Shown here in pieces: positions 1 to 12,808 of a stretch of DNA of 64,000 bases (position 1 is its first letter; the number at the start of each line of letters is the position of its first letter). Position numbers and translations under genes: made by a program. The DNA lies in contig NC_066583.1 of the NCBI RefSeq assembly GCF_024323335.1, positions 276,169,416-276,233,415 on the forward strand. The letters are read 5' to 3'. The notes beneath the pieces are model-generated. The model was not told the DNA's origin. It worked only from the letters and a program-made list of their open reading frames with translations, and made no database searches. This stretch comes from Lathyrus oleraceus (Eukaryota; Streptophyta; Magnoliopsida; Fabales; Fabaceae).

Positions 1-2863
1 ATATTAATACTAAATAAATGCAAAAATAAAAATTAAATAAGGCATCAAGCAATATGGAAAATATTTTTGGATATTTTTATGAACAAAGAAAACATTTTAA
101 ATTAATTAAAATCAAAACAGAAATAAATTGGGAATTAAAAAAAGAACATGAAAAAGGGGGGGTGTATCAGCGTTTCGAATTAGGTAATATGCACTGATGG
201 GCCATGAAAGGGGGGCGCTAAAAGCAACCAGCGAAGGCCCATGATCCAAACCACAATTAATCTGGGTGTGACAATATTAAAATGAACGTTTTAATTAAAA
301 AAAGCCATGTGAACATGTATCAACCGGTCACTTTTACTTAAGTCACTAAAAGACAAAACAGAACGGATGGACGAGATTAAAACGGATGTGTTGGATCCAA
401 TGGCTCTCAAGATGACACACAGTCATCTTCTTCATTGAGCCAAAACCCTAGCCATGCTCATGCAAAAACGCAGAAAAATAGTGTGTTTTTCTCAACTTCA
501 ACTCAAAAATACGCACACTATTATAATGCATCAAAAATCATGAAACAAAGCCCATATCTCAAGTACAAAATGCAAGGTTTAACATGGTAACTTGTTTTAG
601 GTGAAATGGTAACTTATTCATGGAGAAAAGTTGACAACAAAGTGTCAACATGAACACGGGCATGAGCAGAAAATCAACAACATAAATCAACACCATGAAC
701 AATGCCTCGTACTGAGGACTTTAAAAGCAAGCATAAGCATATGATTAGCATGGTAATGAAACAAGCATGATACTGAGCACAAATGTATCAACAAAATGGC
801 TATGGAAATGGAGCAAGAGTGTTACCTAGTGGAAGTCTAGTCCACTGCTTCCTGACTGTGGAGAGACTAGAAGAGAATGCTGCTTTCTTGGTGCTTCAAG
901 AACTTCACTTCAAGAACTTGCTGAGAAATAAAATCTGACTTCTAATGAACCTTGCCTTTGCTTGCTCGAAAATCCAATGCCTCCTTTCATGTTTAGGGTT
1001 TCTTGTCTTAAATATTGTGGGTCAAATACCTTAATGGGCTCTAAAATAATGATTTGTTTATCCATGAGCAAACGATGCAAGTTGGTGAGGTGTATTAGAA
1101 ATGGGAAAGAGGGCACATGAGGGTTTTGTATGACAAGGCCAATGTTTCTTATTTTGGCAAAGCTTAAGTGAATGGAAATATGATGTATGGCCAAATGAGG
1201 AAAACAAAACATTGGTTGTGTGGTATTGCATTTGTGCAGCATGGCTTGGTCTGGTTTGGAAAGCAAGGAATCAATTCAAGGTGGTGACTTTGTGGCAACA
1301 TAACTTGATGAGCACATCACCAATTGAGGAGATAATGCAAACAGTAGAAAGATATTATGGAGTATGGCATGTTTCATATTGAGCATGGATGGAAATAATG
1401 AGTGGAAGGATATGAAAAATGGACCTCAAGATCATGTCACACCATTGCAAGACTGGTTGGGCAAGTTAGGCATAAATGCTGGGCACAAAAATCAGGTCTA
1501 AGTGATGACTTTGAAGGTTAATATCTTGCAAATGAAACATCCTATGAATCTCATTCCAAAGGCATATGAAATATGGCATATTGGAGAGTATCTTTGATGT
1601 TCAAAGTTAAAAGAAATGGTGAGTAGAAGTAACCTAAAAAGAGGCCTAAAGTTGAGCAAAACTGAAAAATGCAAGGCTGGCCAAAGTAACTTGAAATCTG
1701 CCTAGAAATTTCAAGTCATGGTACCAACTTTAAGTGAATACATCTCTCAAACCATGGATAATTGTTATGAAGAAAATATTTTCAATTGGTGCCTTTAAGT
1801 GCAAGAAAACTGGCCAAGAAGTTTTGACAAACTTTAAAGATTTTTAGACTTAGAAATTTTTTCTAAGTGTCCTAAAAATATGCCCTACTTTGACCAAGCA
1901 TAACTTTCTCAATTTTTATCCAAATGGAGAAAACTTTATATTTCTAGAAAGCTTGGAACAAGAGAAACAACTTTCATGGTTGAGAAATTTTCAAATGGAG
2001 CTTTTATCTTGATGGAAAATGGGCTTAAAGTGAGTGCAAAAATCATAAAAACTTGCCTAAAATGGAAAGTCAACCATTTCCAAATTAAGTAACTTTTCCA
2101 ATTCCTGATTAAATGACAAATCCATGATCCAACCTTGATCAAATTTCACATGTAGGCTCCCCTAGGCATGAATTTTGAGATTCCACTCTCAAAAAGTCAG
2201 GAGTTGACTTTTCTGGCCCCACAGTTGACTTTTCCCAAACTATCTGATTCCCGATTCCAGTGATCAATTAAAGCACTTCTGGCTCAAATAAAAATCTAAT
2301 TTTTGTATGTAGACCCTTGTGGACATATGGAGGGTCACGGAAAAGAGTTTCACCCAAAGAATCAGAAATAAACTGATTTTGTATCAAACCCTAATTTTAG
2401 GGCAAAATTGATCGAGAACTAATTGCACTGCTTGCCAATGGATCTTTCTGAGATAATTGTGAGTCTTCCTAGGCCAAGATGCCTCTCCAATCATGACATG
2501 GATAAGCTCCTCTACTTCCAACCAAACATTTCCTATTGCAGGTAGCCATGAAACCCTAATTTCCTGATTAAATCCAGATGAACACTCTGATAGCTCTGAA
2601 TCCTTCGCTGATGAACTGACTGACCATAACAAGATACTTGGAGCCACCTGAGACCCTTGAGACTTGTATACTTAGAGAATGAAGTCCAATTCTCAATCTT
2701 GCTTTGTGTGGGCTCCTTATGTTAAGGAGTGATCAACCAAAACCTGATTTCCAAGTCACTAATGCAGTATGCAATGAGTATGACCTAGTATGATGCCAAT
2801 GAAGTGTGAAACATAATCCCATGCTTTCAGGAAAAATTGTAGGGTAAATTTTGGGGTATTACA
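1..2863 (-). repeat. Element A 3' LTR (partial)
   Basis: The right boundary is set by the LTR tip that reads TGTAATACCCC on the minus strand and lies directly after the polypurine tract. Bases 2699-2863 match 17761-17925, the tip of the right-hand LTR, with 6 differences in 165 and no gap. Further left the two LTRs no longer align by eye, so one has a large deletion or replacement, or the pair is recombinant. The rest is AT-rich non-coding sequence with no credible ORF; short ORFs at 910-2647 are not supported. The left end of the LTR is not in the window. Confidence 0.75.
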
Positions 2864-2876
2864 GCTGCTCCTATTC
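2864..2876 (-). promoter_or_regulatory. Element A polypurine tract
   Basis: The minus strand reads GAATAGGAGCAGC immediately before the 3' LTR start TGTAAT. The same position reads GAATAGGGGCAGC in element D and AAATAGGGGCATC in element B. Plus-strand DNA priming starts at this kind of site in LTR retrotransposons. In A one G of the run is changed to A. Confidence 0.75.
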
Positions 2877-5214
2877 AATCAGCTGGAAACCCGAAATGAA
2901 GATAGCAACGGCTTTTACACTGTCGAGGTATCAAGGGATTGAATATGATAAAAGCCCGAAAATTTACACTGAAGTAGGAAAGTGAAAAAATAAAGTAATA
3001 ATGCCTGTCAGGATCGGCAAAGAGGTGGTCTTGGAAAAAAGAATCCGTCTGGTACAGTGAGAGTCGGTCTGAGCACCGAAAAAAGAATGTTAGCCTGAAT
3101 ACCAAAATAAATGGTAACACAGAAATAACCATGGCCTGAATGCCGCTCATCAATCTGAATACTGGAAATGACTTCGATCTGAGCATCGGAAGATACTAGA
3201 TTATCACACATCGGTCTGAACACCGAGAAACTGGCCTGAGCGCCACTTCGGTTTGAATACCGGAAAACTGGCCTAAATGCCACAAGTTGCATCGACCTGA
3301 ATGTCGGAAACTTCTTCGATCTGAACATCGGAAAACTGGCCTGAATGCCACTTCGGTCTGAATACCAGAAACTGGCCTGAATGCCACAAGTTGCGTCGAC
3401 CTGAACATCGGAAACTTCTTCGATCTGAACATTGGAAAACTGGCCTGAATGCCACTTCGGTCTGATACTGGAAACTGGTCTGAATGCCACAAGTTGCGTC
3501 GACCTGAACGTCGGAAAGTTCTTCGATCTGAACATCGGAAAACTGGCCTGAATGCCACTTCGGTATGAATACCCGAAACTGGTCTGAATGCCACAAGTTG
3601 CATCGACCTGAACGTCGGAAACTTCTTCGATCTGAACATCGGAAAACTGGCCTGAGTGCCACTTCGGTCTGAATACCGGAAACTTGCATGCCTGTCAGCA
3701 TTGGCAGAAATAGGGAAAATGATAATTGAGACGGCGCATGGGCCAACGACCCCTGCTGGGAATAATAAAGGATAAGTCATGAACAACCTTCAGTCTGAGT
3801 ACTGGAAACAAATTTCTGGCTTATCACTTGGGATACCGAGAATGTCTTATGCTTTACATGCGTATGTTTGAATTTTTCAATGGCGTAATGCTCCATGAAA
3901 ATGGAAATGCTACGCGATTTGGGAGGATGCAATGCGATATGATTCTACATGCAGGGATGCGAAATGCTAGGTTAGAGAGAACGCCAAGCTGAGGCAAGGA
4001 ATTCTGCTGGGGAAATGATCGCAATCTTCTGGACCCTGACAATGCTGTTGGAGATACACAGCACAATGAACTTTGTGGGGAAATAACCAGTCCCGCGGTG
4101 TTCTGGCAATAACAAAAATACCGAGACTCTGACTGGGGAGAGAATGGCACTAAAAGCTTGCTACTGAGGGAAGCGACGGTGGTTCTGGAAACCATAATCT
4201 GCGAGAGAGATGACTCAACAGGGGAAGCAAACACCGATACGGTACCGAGATTCTGCTTCAAGGAAAGAGACCATGGATCTAGCGTCGAGATCATCGATCT
4301 GGCATCGAACTCTAAGGAGCAGCCGCTTCTGCTGGAAAGATACAGTCTGATACTGTCGACTCTACTGGGGAATGTATAATTTGAAACACATGCTTAGGGA
4401 AGTACAATAGTGAGAACCTACTGGGGATTGAAGAATCCAATGCTTGGACCAACTTTGCAGGGATAAGATACCAAATACCAACTGTTGAAGAAAAACATCC
4501 GCGATCATCTGTTGGGAACCTTAAGGAAATGCCCCAAGTGTACCTGTTCTGACTAGAAGATCTAAAGCACTTAAAATTTACAGCAATTTTAAATGTTTAT
4601 TAAGCATGTACCTGTAAAGCTCTTATATTTCATGATGCAATGTTTATCAAAAATTCGGACGTCATTTTTGCAAACAAAACAGTAAAATGAAAATGAACAC
4701 AGAGATATAATGAATAACATGATTTTATTGATTGAATGGCCTCTGAATAGGTATTTACATCAGGAAGCAATCCCTGGAAAGAGGTAATTGCACAAAAGAT
4801 AAAAACAGAAATTAATCTAATGGCAATATGAAAAGGATTTCTATCGGGTTCCAATTCTGCTATGACTCGCTTGTCTTCAAGATCCTCCAAATGATCAGCT
4901 TTCTGAAAAAAAAGGTGATTGGACTGTTTCCTATCCTTCGAAAGTTTCCAATTATCGACACGAGATAAAATTCAAAACTACTCAGAACGCAGTCATTCGC
5001 TTAATCCCTAACTTTTTCCTGGATCTCCCTTTCGCGTTTTCAATCCACCGGGATACCCATTTTTGCCTAAGTTGCCTTTTCAGGTTTTCAACTTACCGGG
5101 TGTACAATCTTTTCATTTTTAATCCCTAACTTTTGCCCGAACCTTTTTCATTTTCTTGGTTCGCCGGGATGCCCATTTTTGCCTGGACTATTCTTATTGT
5201 CCAGCGGGTCTATT
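2877..5214 (-). repeat. Element A 3' untranslated region with repeat array
   Basis: This 2.3-kb stretch lies between the pol stop (5215) and the polypurine tract. Bases 3068-3678 form a dense array of short dyads. Bases 3740-4450 carry several PBS-like segments (for example 4354-4371). Bases 5000-5215 contain a repeated phrase about 'ttttgcc' and 'ccgggat' that also follows pol in elements B and D. Overlapping ORFs in three frames at 2875-3786 are products of the repeat and not genes. Long, variable, repeat-rich 3' UTRs are a known trait of legume Ogre elements. Confidence 0.85.
3068..3678. repeat. Array of constant-loop hairpins (loop CTGAAY)
   Basis: About twenty short inverted repeats follow one another. 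Examples are CGAC-CTGAAC-GTCG (3604-3617), CGAT-CTGAAC-ATCG (3628-3641), TGGC-CTGAGT-GCCA (3648-3661) and CGGT-CTGAAT-ACCG (3665-3678). The 6-base centre is nearly constant while the 4-base arms change and still pair. A few copies have a single arm mismatch. Because the units are dyads the pattern reads similarly on both strands. Confidence 0.9.
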
Positions 5215-8200
5215 TTATGTGAAGGATTTTTTAACTGCGTCTGAGTTCACAGGGGAAGCAAAGTCTTCACCATCCATAGTTGCAAGCATTAAGGCTCCAC
5301 CATCAAAAATCTTGGTGACAATATATGGTCCATCATAGTTAGGAGTCCACTTGCCTCTGTGATCTGTTTGAGGAGGAAGGATCCTTTTCAATACCAAATC
5401 TACGACTTGGAAGCATCGAGGACGCACTTTCTGATCAAAGGCTCTCTTCATCCGACTTTAATACAACTGCCCATGACAAATGGCTGCCATTCGCTTCTCT
5501 TCGATAAGACTCAACTCGTTGAACCTTGTCTGAATCCATTCAGCTTCGTCTAACTCGACATCCAACAGGACTCTTAGAGAAGGAATCTCCACTTCAACAG
5601 GTAGGACTGCTTCCATACCATACACAAGGGAGTAAGGGGTTTCCCCAGTCGATGTACGTACTGAAGTACGGTACCCATGCAAGGCGAATGGTAGCATCTC
5701 ATGCCAATCTCTGTACGTAACGACCATCTTCTGCATAATCTTCTTTATGTTCTTATTTGTTGCCTCAACAACGCCGTTCATCTTAGGACGATAAGGGGAA
5801 GAATTATGATGTTGAATGTTGAAGTTCTTGCACAACTACTTCATCATTTTGTTATTGAGATTAGAACCATTATCAGTAATGATTCTTTCGAGAATTCCAT
5901 AACGACAAATGATTTCTTTCTTAATGAATCGGGCAACCACATGTCTGGTGACCTTCACAAATGACGCTGCTTCGACCCACTTGGTGAAATAGTCGATGGC
6001 AACAAGGATGAAGCGATGCCCATTGGAAGCAGTCGGCTCAATCTTTCCAATCATATCAATGCCCCACATAGCAAACGGCCACGGCGAAGACATCACATTC
6101 AGAGGATTCGGCGGCACGTGCACCTTATCAGCATAAATCTGGCATTTATGACACTTCTGAGCATATTTGAAACAATCAGATTCCATGGTCATCCAGTAAT
6201 AACCCGCTCTCAACAATTTCTTAGCCATTGCATGTCCTCCGGCATGAGTACCGAAGGAGCCTTCATGAACTTCCTGCATCAATATGTCCGCTTCGTGTCT
6301 ATCCACGCATCTGAGCAAAACCATGTCGAAGTTCCTCTTATACAACACATCGTCTTTGTTCAAGAAGAAACTGCCTGCCAATCTTCTCAAAGTCTTTATA
6401 TCATTGTTGGATGCCCCTGCAGGGTACTCTTGATTCTTCAGAAAGCACTTGATGTCGTGATACCAGGGCTTGTCATCAACCACCAGTTCAGCAGCAAACA
6501 CATACGCGGCCCTATCAAGGCACATAACATCGATCCTGGGAACATAGTTCCACCAAATCACCTTGATCATGGAGGATAGAGTAGCAAGAGAATCTGCCAT
6601 CTGGTTCTCATCACGAGGTATATGATACAACTTTACTATTGTGAAAAAAGTCAACAGTCTTCTCGTGTAATCTCTGTAGGGGAGCAGATTAGGCTGGAGA
6701 GTATTCCAATCACCATTCACTTGATTGATCACTAGAGCTGAATCTCCGAAGATGTCCAGAGTCTTGATTCTCAAATCAATGGCTTGCTCAATACCCAAGA
6801 TACATGCCTCATACTCATCTTCATTATTGGTGCACTCAAAAGTCAGGCGAGCGGTGAAAGGCATGTGGGCACCTTTCGGAGTGGTAATGACAGCACCAAT
6901 TCCAATTCCTTTGGCATTGATGGCCCCATCAAACATTAAAGTCCACTTTTCATCTGGATCAGGTCCCTACTCAACAATTGGCTCTTCACAGTCTTTCATC
7001 TTGAGGAACATGATGTCTTCATCCGGAAAATCGAACTTCATCGGCTCGTAATCATCAATCGGCTGCTGAGTAAGATAGTCTGACAGAATACTCCCTTTGA
7101 TGGCTTTCTGGGATGTATACTGGATGTCGTACTCTGTCAGTACCATTTGCCAACGAGCAACCCTTCCTGTGAGAGCTGGCTTCTCAAATATATACTTGAC
7201 TGGATCCATTTTGGAGATCAGTAAGGTTGTGTGAGTCAACATGTATTGTCTCAATCGCTTAGCAGCCCATGCAAGTGCACAACATGTATTTTCAAGCATT
7301 GAGTATCTCGATTCGCAATCTATGAATTTTTTACTCAGGTAGTAGATGGCATGCTCTTTCCTACCTGTCTCATCGTGTTGACCGAGAACACAACCCATGG
7401 AATTATCAAGCACTATCAAATACATAATCAGCAGTCTCCCTGGGACTAGAGGCATAAGGATTGGAGGATTATGCAAATACTCCTTTATTTTTTCGAAAGC
7501 CCTTTGGGAATCATCATTCCACCTGATAGCCTGATCTTTTCTTAACAATTTGAATATTGGCTCACACGTGGCTGTTAGGTGAGAGATGAACCTTGCAATG
7601 TAGTTCAACCTCCCTAAGAAACCACTGACTTGTTTTTCTGTTCTTGGCTCAGGCATTTCTTGTATTGCTTTTACTTTGGCAGGATCCACCTCAATCCCTT
7701 TTTCACTAACAATAAAATCCAGCAGTTTTCCAGATCTCACCCCGAAAGTACACTTGTTCGGATTAAGCCTCAGCTTGAATTTCCTCAAACGCTCAAACAT
7801 TTTCTGCAAATTCACCAAATGTTCTTCTTCTGTCTGAGATTTGGCAATCATATCATTAACATAAACCTCGATTTCATGATGAATCATATCATGGAAAAGA
7901 GTTACCATAGCTCGTTGATATGTTGCCCCAACATTTTTCAGACCAAACGGCATCACCTTGTAGTAGAAGGTTCCCCATGGGGTTATGAAAGTTGTCTTCT
8001 CCATGTCTTTTGGTGCCATCTTAATTTGATTATAGCCAGAAAATCCATCCATAAAGGAGAATACCGAGAACTGAGCCGTGTTATCCACCAAAACGTCGAT
8101 GTGAGGTAATGGGAAATCGTCTTTAGGACTAGCTCTATTCAGATCCCGGTAGTCAACACACATCCGTACCTTTCCATCCTTCTTAGGTACTGGAACGATA

Positions 8201-8745
8201 TTTGCAACCCATGGTCGATAATTTGTAACCGCTAGAAACCCTGCATCCAACTGTTTTTGCACTTCTTCCTTTATCTTGACAGCCATCTCTGGTCTTGTTC
8301 TTCTGAGCTTCTGCTTGACCGGAGGACAATCCTCTTTGAGAGGCAAACGGTGTACCACAATGTCTGTGTCAAGCCCTGGCATGTCCTGATAAGACCAAGC
8401 GAAAATGTCAACATACTCTTGCAGCAATTCAATCAACCCCTTCTTCACATTATCTTCCAAAGCAACCCCTATCTTGATTTCTCTCTTGACATCCTCGGTG
8501 CCGAGATTAATCACTTCAATAGACTCTTGATGCGGTTGAATGACCCTTTCCTCCTGTTTTAACAACCTGACAAGCTCTTCAGGGAGTTCACAGTCTTCAT
8601 CACCCTCTTCTTCAGCTTGAAAGATTGGATTTTCAAAGTCGAAGCGAGCCATAGCAGAACTGTTATCAATAGGATTCAGTGACGTGCATTTGCATGAGTG
8701 ATGGTATGTGCTTATAAGTGTGAACAAGGAGTGAAAGCTAAACAA
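5215..8745 (-). pseudogene. pol: Element A pol (RT, gypsy RNase H, second RNase H, integrase), broken
   Basis: Translation runs leftward through an acidic linker, reverse transcriptase (7700-8400), the gypsy RNase H (7150-7450), a second archaeal-like RNase H (6560-6940, motifs FDGA, GDSALV, RDENQMAD), the HHCC integrase finger and the integrase core (5700-6250, GIDMIG and TDNGSN), then a C-terminal part. One reading frame is kept throughout but is cut by stops at 6967-6969, 5836-5838 and 5458-5460. At the first two, the intact D copy has glutamate where A has TAG. The RT catalytic box reads YVND instead of YVDD, which should abolish polymerisation. The N-terminal boundary depends on the splice site, so the first residues are uncertain. 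Confidence 0.92.
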
Positions 8746-8944
8746 AACATTGCCAAATATATTTTTTTGATTTTTGAAAACTGCAAAAATAGAAAGACAG
8801 TGAACAAAATATTTGAATGCAAAAAGACGTCCTTTATTTATGATAAAAAATGCAGGTATTCACATAGATGAGCCTTACAATGAGCCATTACGCCCTGGGC
8901 GGAACGTAAGACTTGGATATGCACAAATAAACAAAGAAAATTAC
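8738..8944 (-). other. Element A intron between pro and pol (predicted)
   Basis: On the minus strand the pro frame ends in GAG TAA and the donor reads GA^GTAATT, overlapping the stop codon exactly as in elements B and D. The acceptor matching D appears mutated (CATGCAA where D has CATGCAG). The nearest AG that keeps the pol frame is TTTAG^C at 8738, giving 207 nt. Donor confidence is good and acceptor confidence is low. An intron at this site is established for legume Ogre elements. Confidence 0.55.
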
Positions 8945-11900
8945 TCTTCAAGAAGAGTGACTTGGATAATCTCTTCAGAAGACCAATTGCGGAGAACTTC
9001 ACCCGGGACCCTTGGACGCACCCAGTTGTCAATGCTGCAATCACTATCCCCACCTTCTTCGTTGATTGCAGAGATCTGGCCATAATGAATGATGCTAGCG
9101 CTGGAGAAAGTAATTGTCCCCTGACGAGTCTGAGGCGTTGAAGTTGTAGAAGTCAATGCTGGCTGATTCCCAATCCCAAACTTGTCTTCCTTCGTAGGTA
9201 AATCCAACAGACGTCCCCAACCGGGAGCAACACCTGAATTTACCAAGGCCTGTGCCTGCTTAGAGGCACCTGCTTTAACCTCTTCCACTGGAGCTGCAAC
9301 CTTAACTTGAACTTCCTTAAAGGCCTGACACAGGGTCTCATGAATCTCACCTTCTACCTCTACATACTTGAATGTAGACAGGTGACTGACCAGAATATCC
9401 TCCTCACCACAGACAGTGATAATTCTTCCTGACCGGGAACTTGATCTTCTGATGCAAAGTCGAGGAGACTTCCCCAGCATTGTGGATCCAAGGACGACCC
9501 AGCAAGCAGCTATACGAAGGACTGATATCCATCACATAGAAAACGGTATTGAAGGTTTGTGATCCAATCTGAATTGGCAATTCTACCTCTCTGAATACCG
9601 ACCTCTTAGAACCATCGAAGGCTCTCACAACAAGATCGGAAGGCTTCAAGATCAAACCTTCTACATCTAACCTTGATAGGGCTCTCTTGGGTAGCACATT
9701 GAGAGAGGAACCTGTATCCACCAGAACATGGGATAGCACAATGTCTTTGCACTCCATCGAAATGTGAAAAGCCTTGCTATCATCACGTCCAGCTGGCGTC
9801 AAGTCAGAATCAGTAAAACCCAACCCGTTTCTTGCATGAACATTTACAACGATCCCTTCTAGTTGGTTCACTGAGATCTCCTGAGGCACATACGCAACAT
9901 TAAGGACCTTTAGAAGTGCCTTCCTGTGTGCCTCCGAACACAGCAGGAGTGAGAGAATAGATATCTTGGACGGCGTCTGAATCAACTGATCGACTATCCT
10001 GTAGTTGCTTTTCTTTATGATTCTCAAGAGCTCGTCCGCATCTTTCACGAAAGCAGGCTCAGAGCCAGCCTGTGGTGCAGAGGTACCCTCATTCACAACT
10101 TGCTTGCCTTTAGCCTTCGCCGCGGCGCCATCACTATCAGATTGGGTAACTGGTGGTGAGAACAGTCTACCACTCCTGGTGAATCGCCCGATTCCACCAA
10201 CATTGTCCACTGCGGGATCTTTTACTTCAACCTCAGGTTCAGATTTCTGATCCTGCACCTTTTCTATTTTCAGTGGCTGCTCCACTCCATGATCATGCGT
10301 GTATACACTCCTCCCGTAATGCCAAGGAATGACCCTTTCGCTGGTGAAAGGTAAAGGACCAGGGGTCGTGATGGTCATAGTGGATTGATGTGGTCGCACT
10401 AGTGGTACCGGTTGCGCTACTGGCACACTGATCTGAGCGATCGGGTAGAAAATTGTGATAGTGGCAACGTCACAGTCATAATCAGAAATCTCGTTTATTG
10501 AAGTACAAACATCTGAAACATCGGAATCAAGTTCAACAAATACATCAGAATTAAACACAATGTTTGGAATATTAGCAACAACATCAGGAAAATTAATTAC
10601 ATCATTAGGAATTATAAAATCAACAGGAACAACATTCGTAAATTCTTCCACATCAACGGCATCTTCAGAAAAGAGAGGATCAACATCTGCATTCTCAAAC
10701 ACCTCTTCAATAACCCCTTCAACAAACTTTTGGGCAGATAGGTCTTCAGCTCGGAGGATACCATCGTCAAGCAAGGCCTGGATACCCTGCTGCAGCCTCA
10801 CACAACCTCCGCTCTGTGCAACACAACCCAAACAACCGCTCCCGCAACCGGGGAAAACATCTGCCTTTAGCAAGTATTCTTTGATTTCTAACAGCGAAGT
10901 CTTCAATTTCAACACATCCTTGACTGATTTGACTTCTCCTTCAACCATGTTAACATTTGCTCCACTATGCTGCGGCATAAGATTGTTGACAACATTAGGA
11001 GCTGACGCAAAGTTAATGGCCTTTGAGTCAATAAGGTCCTGAACTACGTGCTTAAAAGCTTTGTAGTTTTCAATAGTGTGGCCAGGTGCCCCATAGTGGA
11101 ACTCACACCTAGCATTGGCGTCATAACCCACTGGAAGCCTGCCAATAGGAGGAGCCAAAGTGCGTAACTGCACAAGTTGCAACTGTTGAAGGTTGGGAAG
11201 CAACTGGGCGTACGACATCGGAAGAGTGTCGAAATGCCTATCCATCATCCTTTGTCTCTGTTGGTAGGCAGGTCTGTTACCCTGTTATTGTTGGTACTGA
11301 TTTTGTTGATGTTGGGGTTGTTGTTGTTGCACTGGTGCTGCAGCCGGAATGGTCACAGCTGCAACATAGGGTTGCTGATGGTAATTCTGAAAGTTGTTCC
11401 TTCGGTTACCCCTGCCCTGATAAGAAGACACGGAATTTGCATCCCCTTCTCTCCTCTTCTGTCCTCCTATGAACGACTTCTTCGACCCCAAGGATGATCC
11501 AACCCCACTTTGGATCTTACACGTCTTCAAATAGTTCTCCACCCTCTCACCGGTAGAGACCACATCAGCAAAATTTGAGGCGTTGCAACCCACCAGACGC
11601 TCCAAATAAGACTCTGGCAGTGTGTTCATAAACATGTTGGCCATCTCTTTTTCCAACATCGGAGGCTGAACACGGGAAGCCATCTCTCTCCAGCGTTGAG
11701 CATACTCTTTGAAGCACTCATTGCTCTTGAGAGACATTTTCTGGAGTTGAGTCTGCCAGGTGCCATATCCACATTGTACTGATACTGCTTCACAAAAGCC
11801 TCAGCCAAGTCTCTCCAACAGCGAATATGGGCTTTGTCTAGCCTCATATACCACTCCAAAGATGTCCCAGCTAGACTGTCCTGGAAGAAGTACATGAGCA

Positions 11901-12411
11901 ATTTCTCATCATCGGAATACGCAATCATCTTGCAGAAGTAAGCTTGTACGTGAGTCTTCGGGCAAGAGTTGCCATTGTACTTATCAAAAACTGGAACTCT
12001 GAACATTGGTGGAACTCTCACACCTGGGACCAGCCCCAAGTCAGCAACATCCACACCAAGAGCATTCTGCCCTTCCACAACTTTCAACCTCTCCTCTAAT
12101 CTCTGAAACATAGGGTCCACACCATGGCCCATGCCAAAGTCTTCCTGAAGCAGGGTGAACTGATCCTCCTGATCATCATGGATGGGTTATTGATCAGGGT
12201 TGACACGTGGGATAGGGATAGGCCCCGGTCCATTGGGTCCATTAGTTTCTCCAGCTGGAGGATCAATCACAATCTCCGGTTGAGTAGTAGGGGGATTCCT
12301 CTGTATCAACAGTCTGAGCTCCTGCTGTCCCTGAGCCACTCCTTGGACCACGTCCATGAACTGATTCATGCGAATCCTCATCTCAGCGGGCTCTGCTTGT
12401 AGGCCTTCCAT
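8941..12411 (-). pseudogene. gag-pro: Element A gag-protease, broken
   Basis: Starts at ATG 12411. It encodes the N-terminal segment, the retrotransposon Gag domain (about 11550-12050), a Q-rich linker (11285-11380), a knuckle-like C-H-H-C motif near 11090, a second cysteine cluster (CLGC...C, about 10800-10860) and an aspartic protease with DTGSS near 9700. Breaks are a stop at 12187-12189, a frameshift near 11740, a stop at 11285-11287 and a frameshift near 9425. The protease active-site motif itself is intact. The final stop (8941-8943) overlaps the intron donor. Similarity to D gag-pro continues upstream of the ATG to an AG at 12467-12468. Confidence 0.9.
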
Positions 12412-12808
12412 TGCTCTGTGTTGATTCCTTCGGGTACCATATCGGTGAATGCCTGAGTCAGATATCCTGCTAGTGGAATACCAAACAAAATGAGAACACC
12501 GCGGCCATACCTGTTATGTGAGACATGCTAATGGATATGCAAATGCAATGACATGTTTATCAATTCCAAAGGGTATTCTACCCCTTGATTCCAGTCTAAC
12601 ATCAGATAAACAGTGTAAGAAGATCGAGCCATAGATAAACTTCTGAGACCAAGATGCAATAAAGAAGAACCGTCATACAAATGAGTTCAAGGAGAAGGGC
12701 CTTAGCCAACAGTACAGCAAAAGAGGATCTCCACAACAAGCCTGTGGATCATTACTACAAAGCAACAAAGAAACACAACAAGTAAAAAAGAGGAACAAAA
12801 ATCAGGAA
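12412..12808 (-). other. Element A spacer between ORF1 and gag
   Basis: This 0.4-kb stretch separates the end of ORF1 from the gag ATG. The 55 bases next to gag read in frame as a conserved lead-in (HRYGTR-like) shared with B and D. They begin right after a CAG at 12467-12469, a possible 3' splice site. I see nothing else recognisable here. Confidence 0.6.

Noticed and set aside
3068..3678. CRISPR-like array
   Set aside because: Units are dyads without regular unique spacers, the context is a plant retrotransposon 3' UTR and there are no cas genes.
2875..3786. Four overlapping ORFs of 100-196 codons on the minus strand
   Set aside because: They read through the CTGAAY hairpin array in several frames at once. 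The repeat lacks stops by chance, and no protein family is recognisable.
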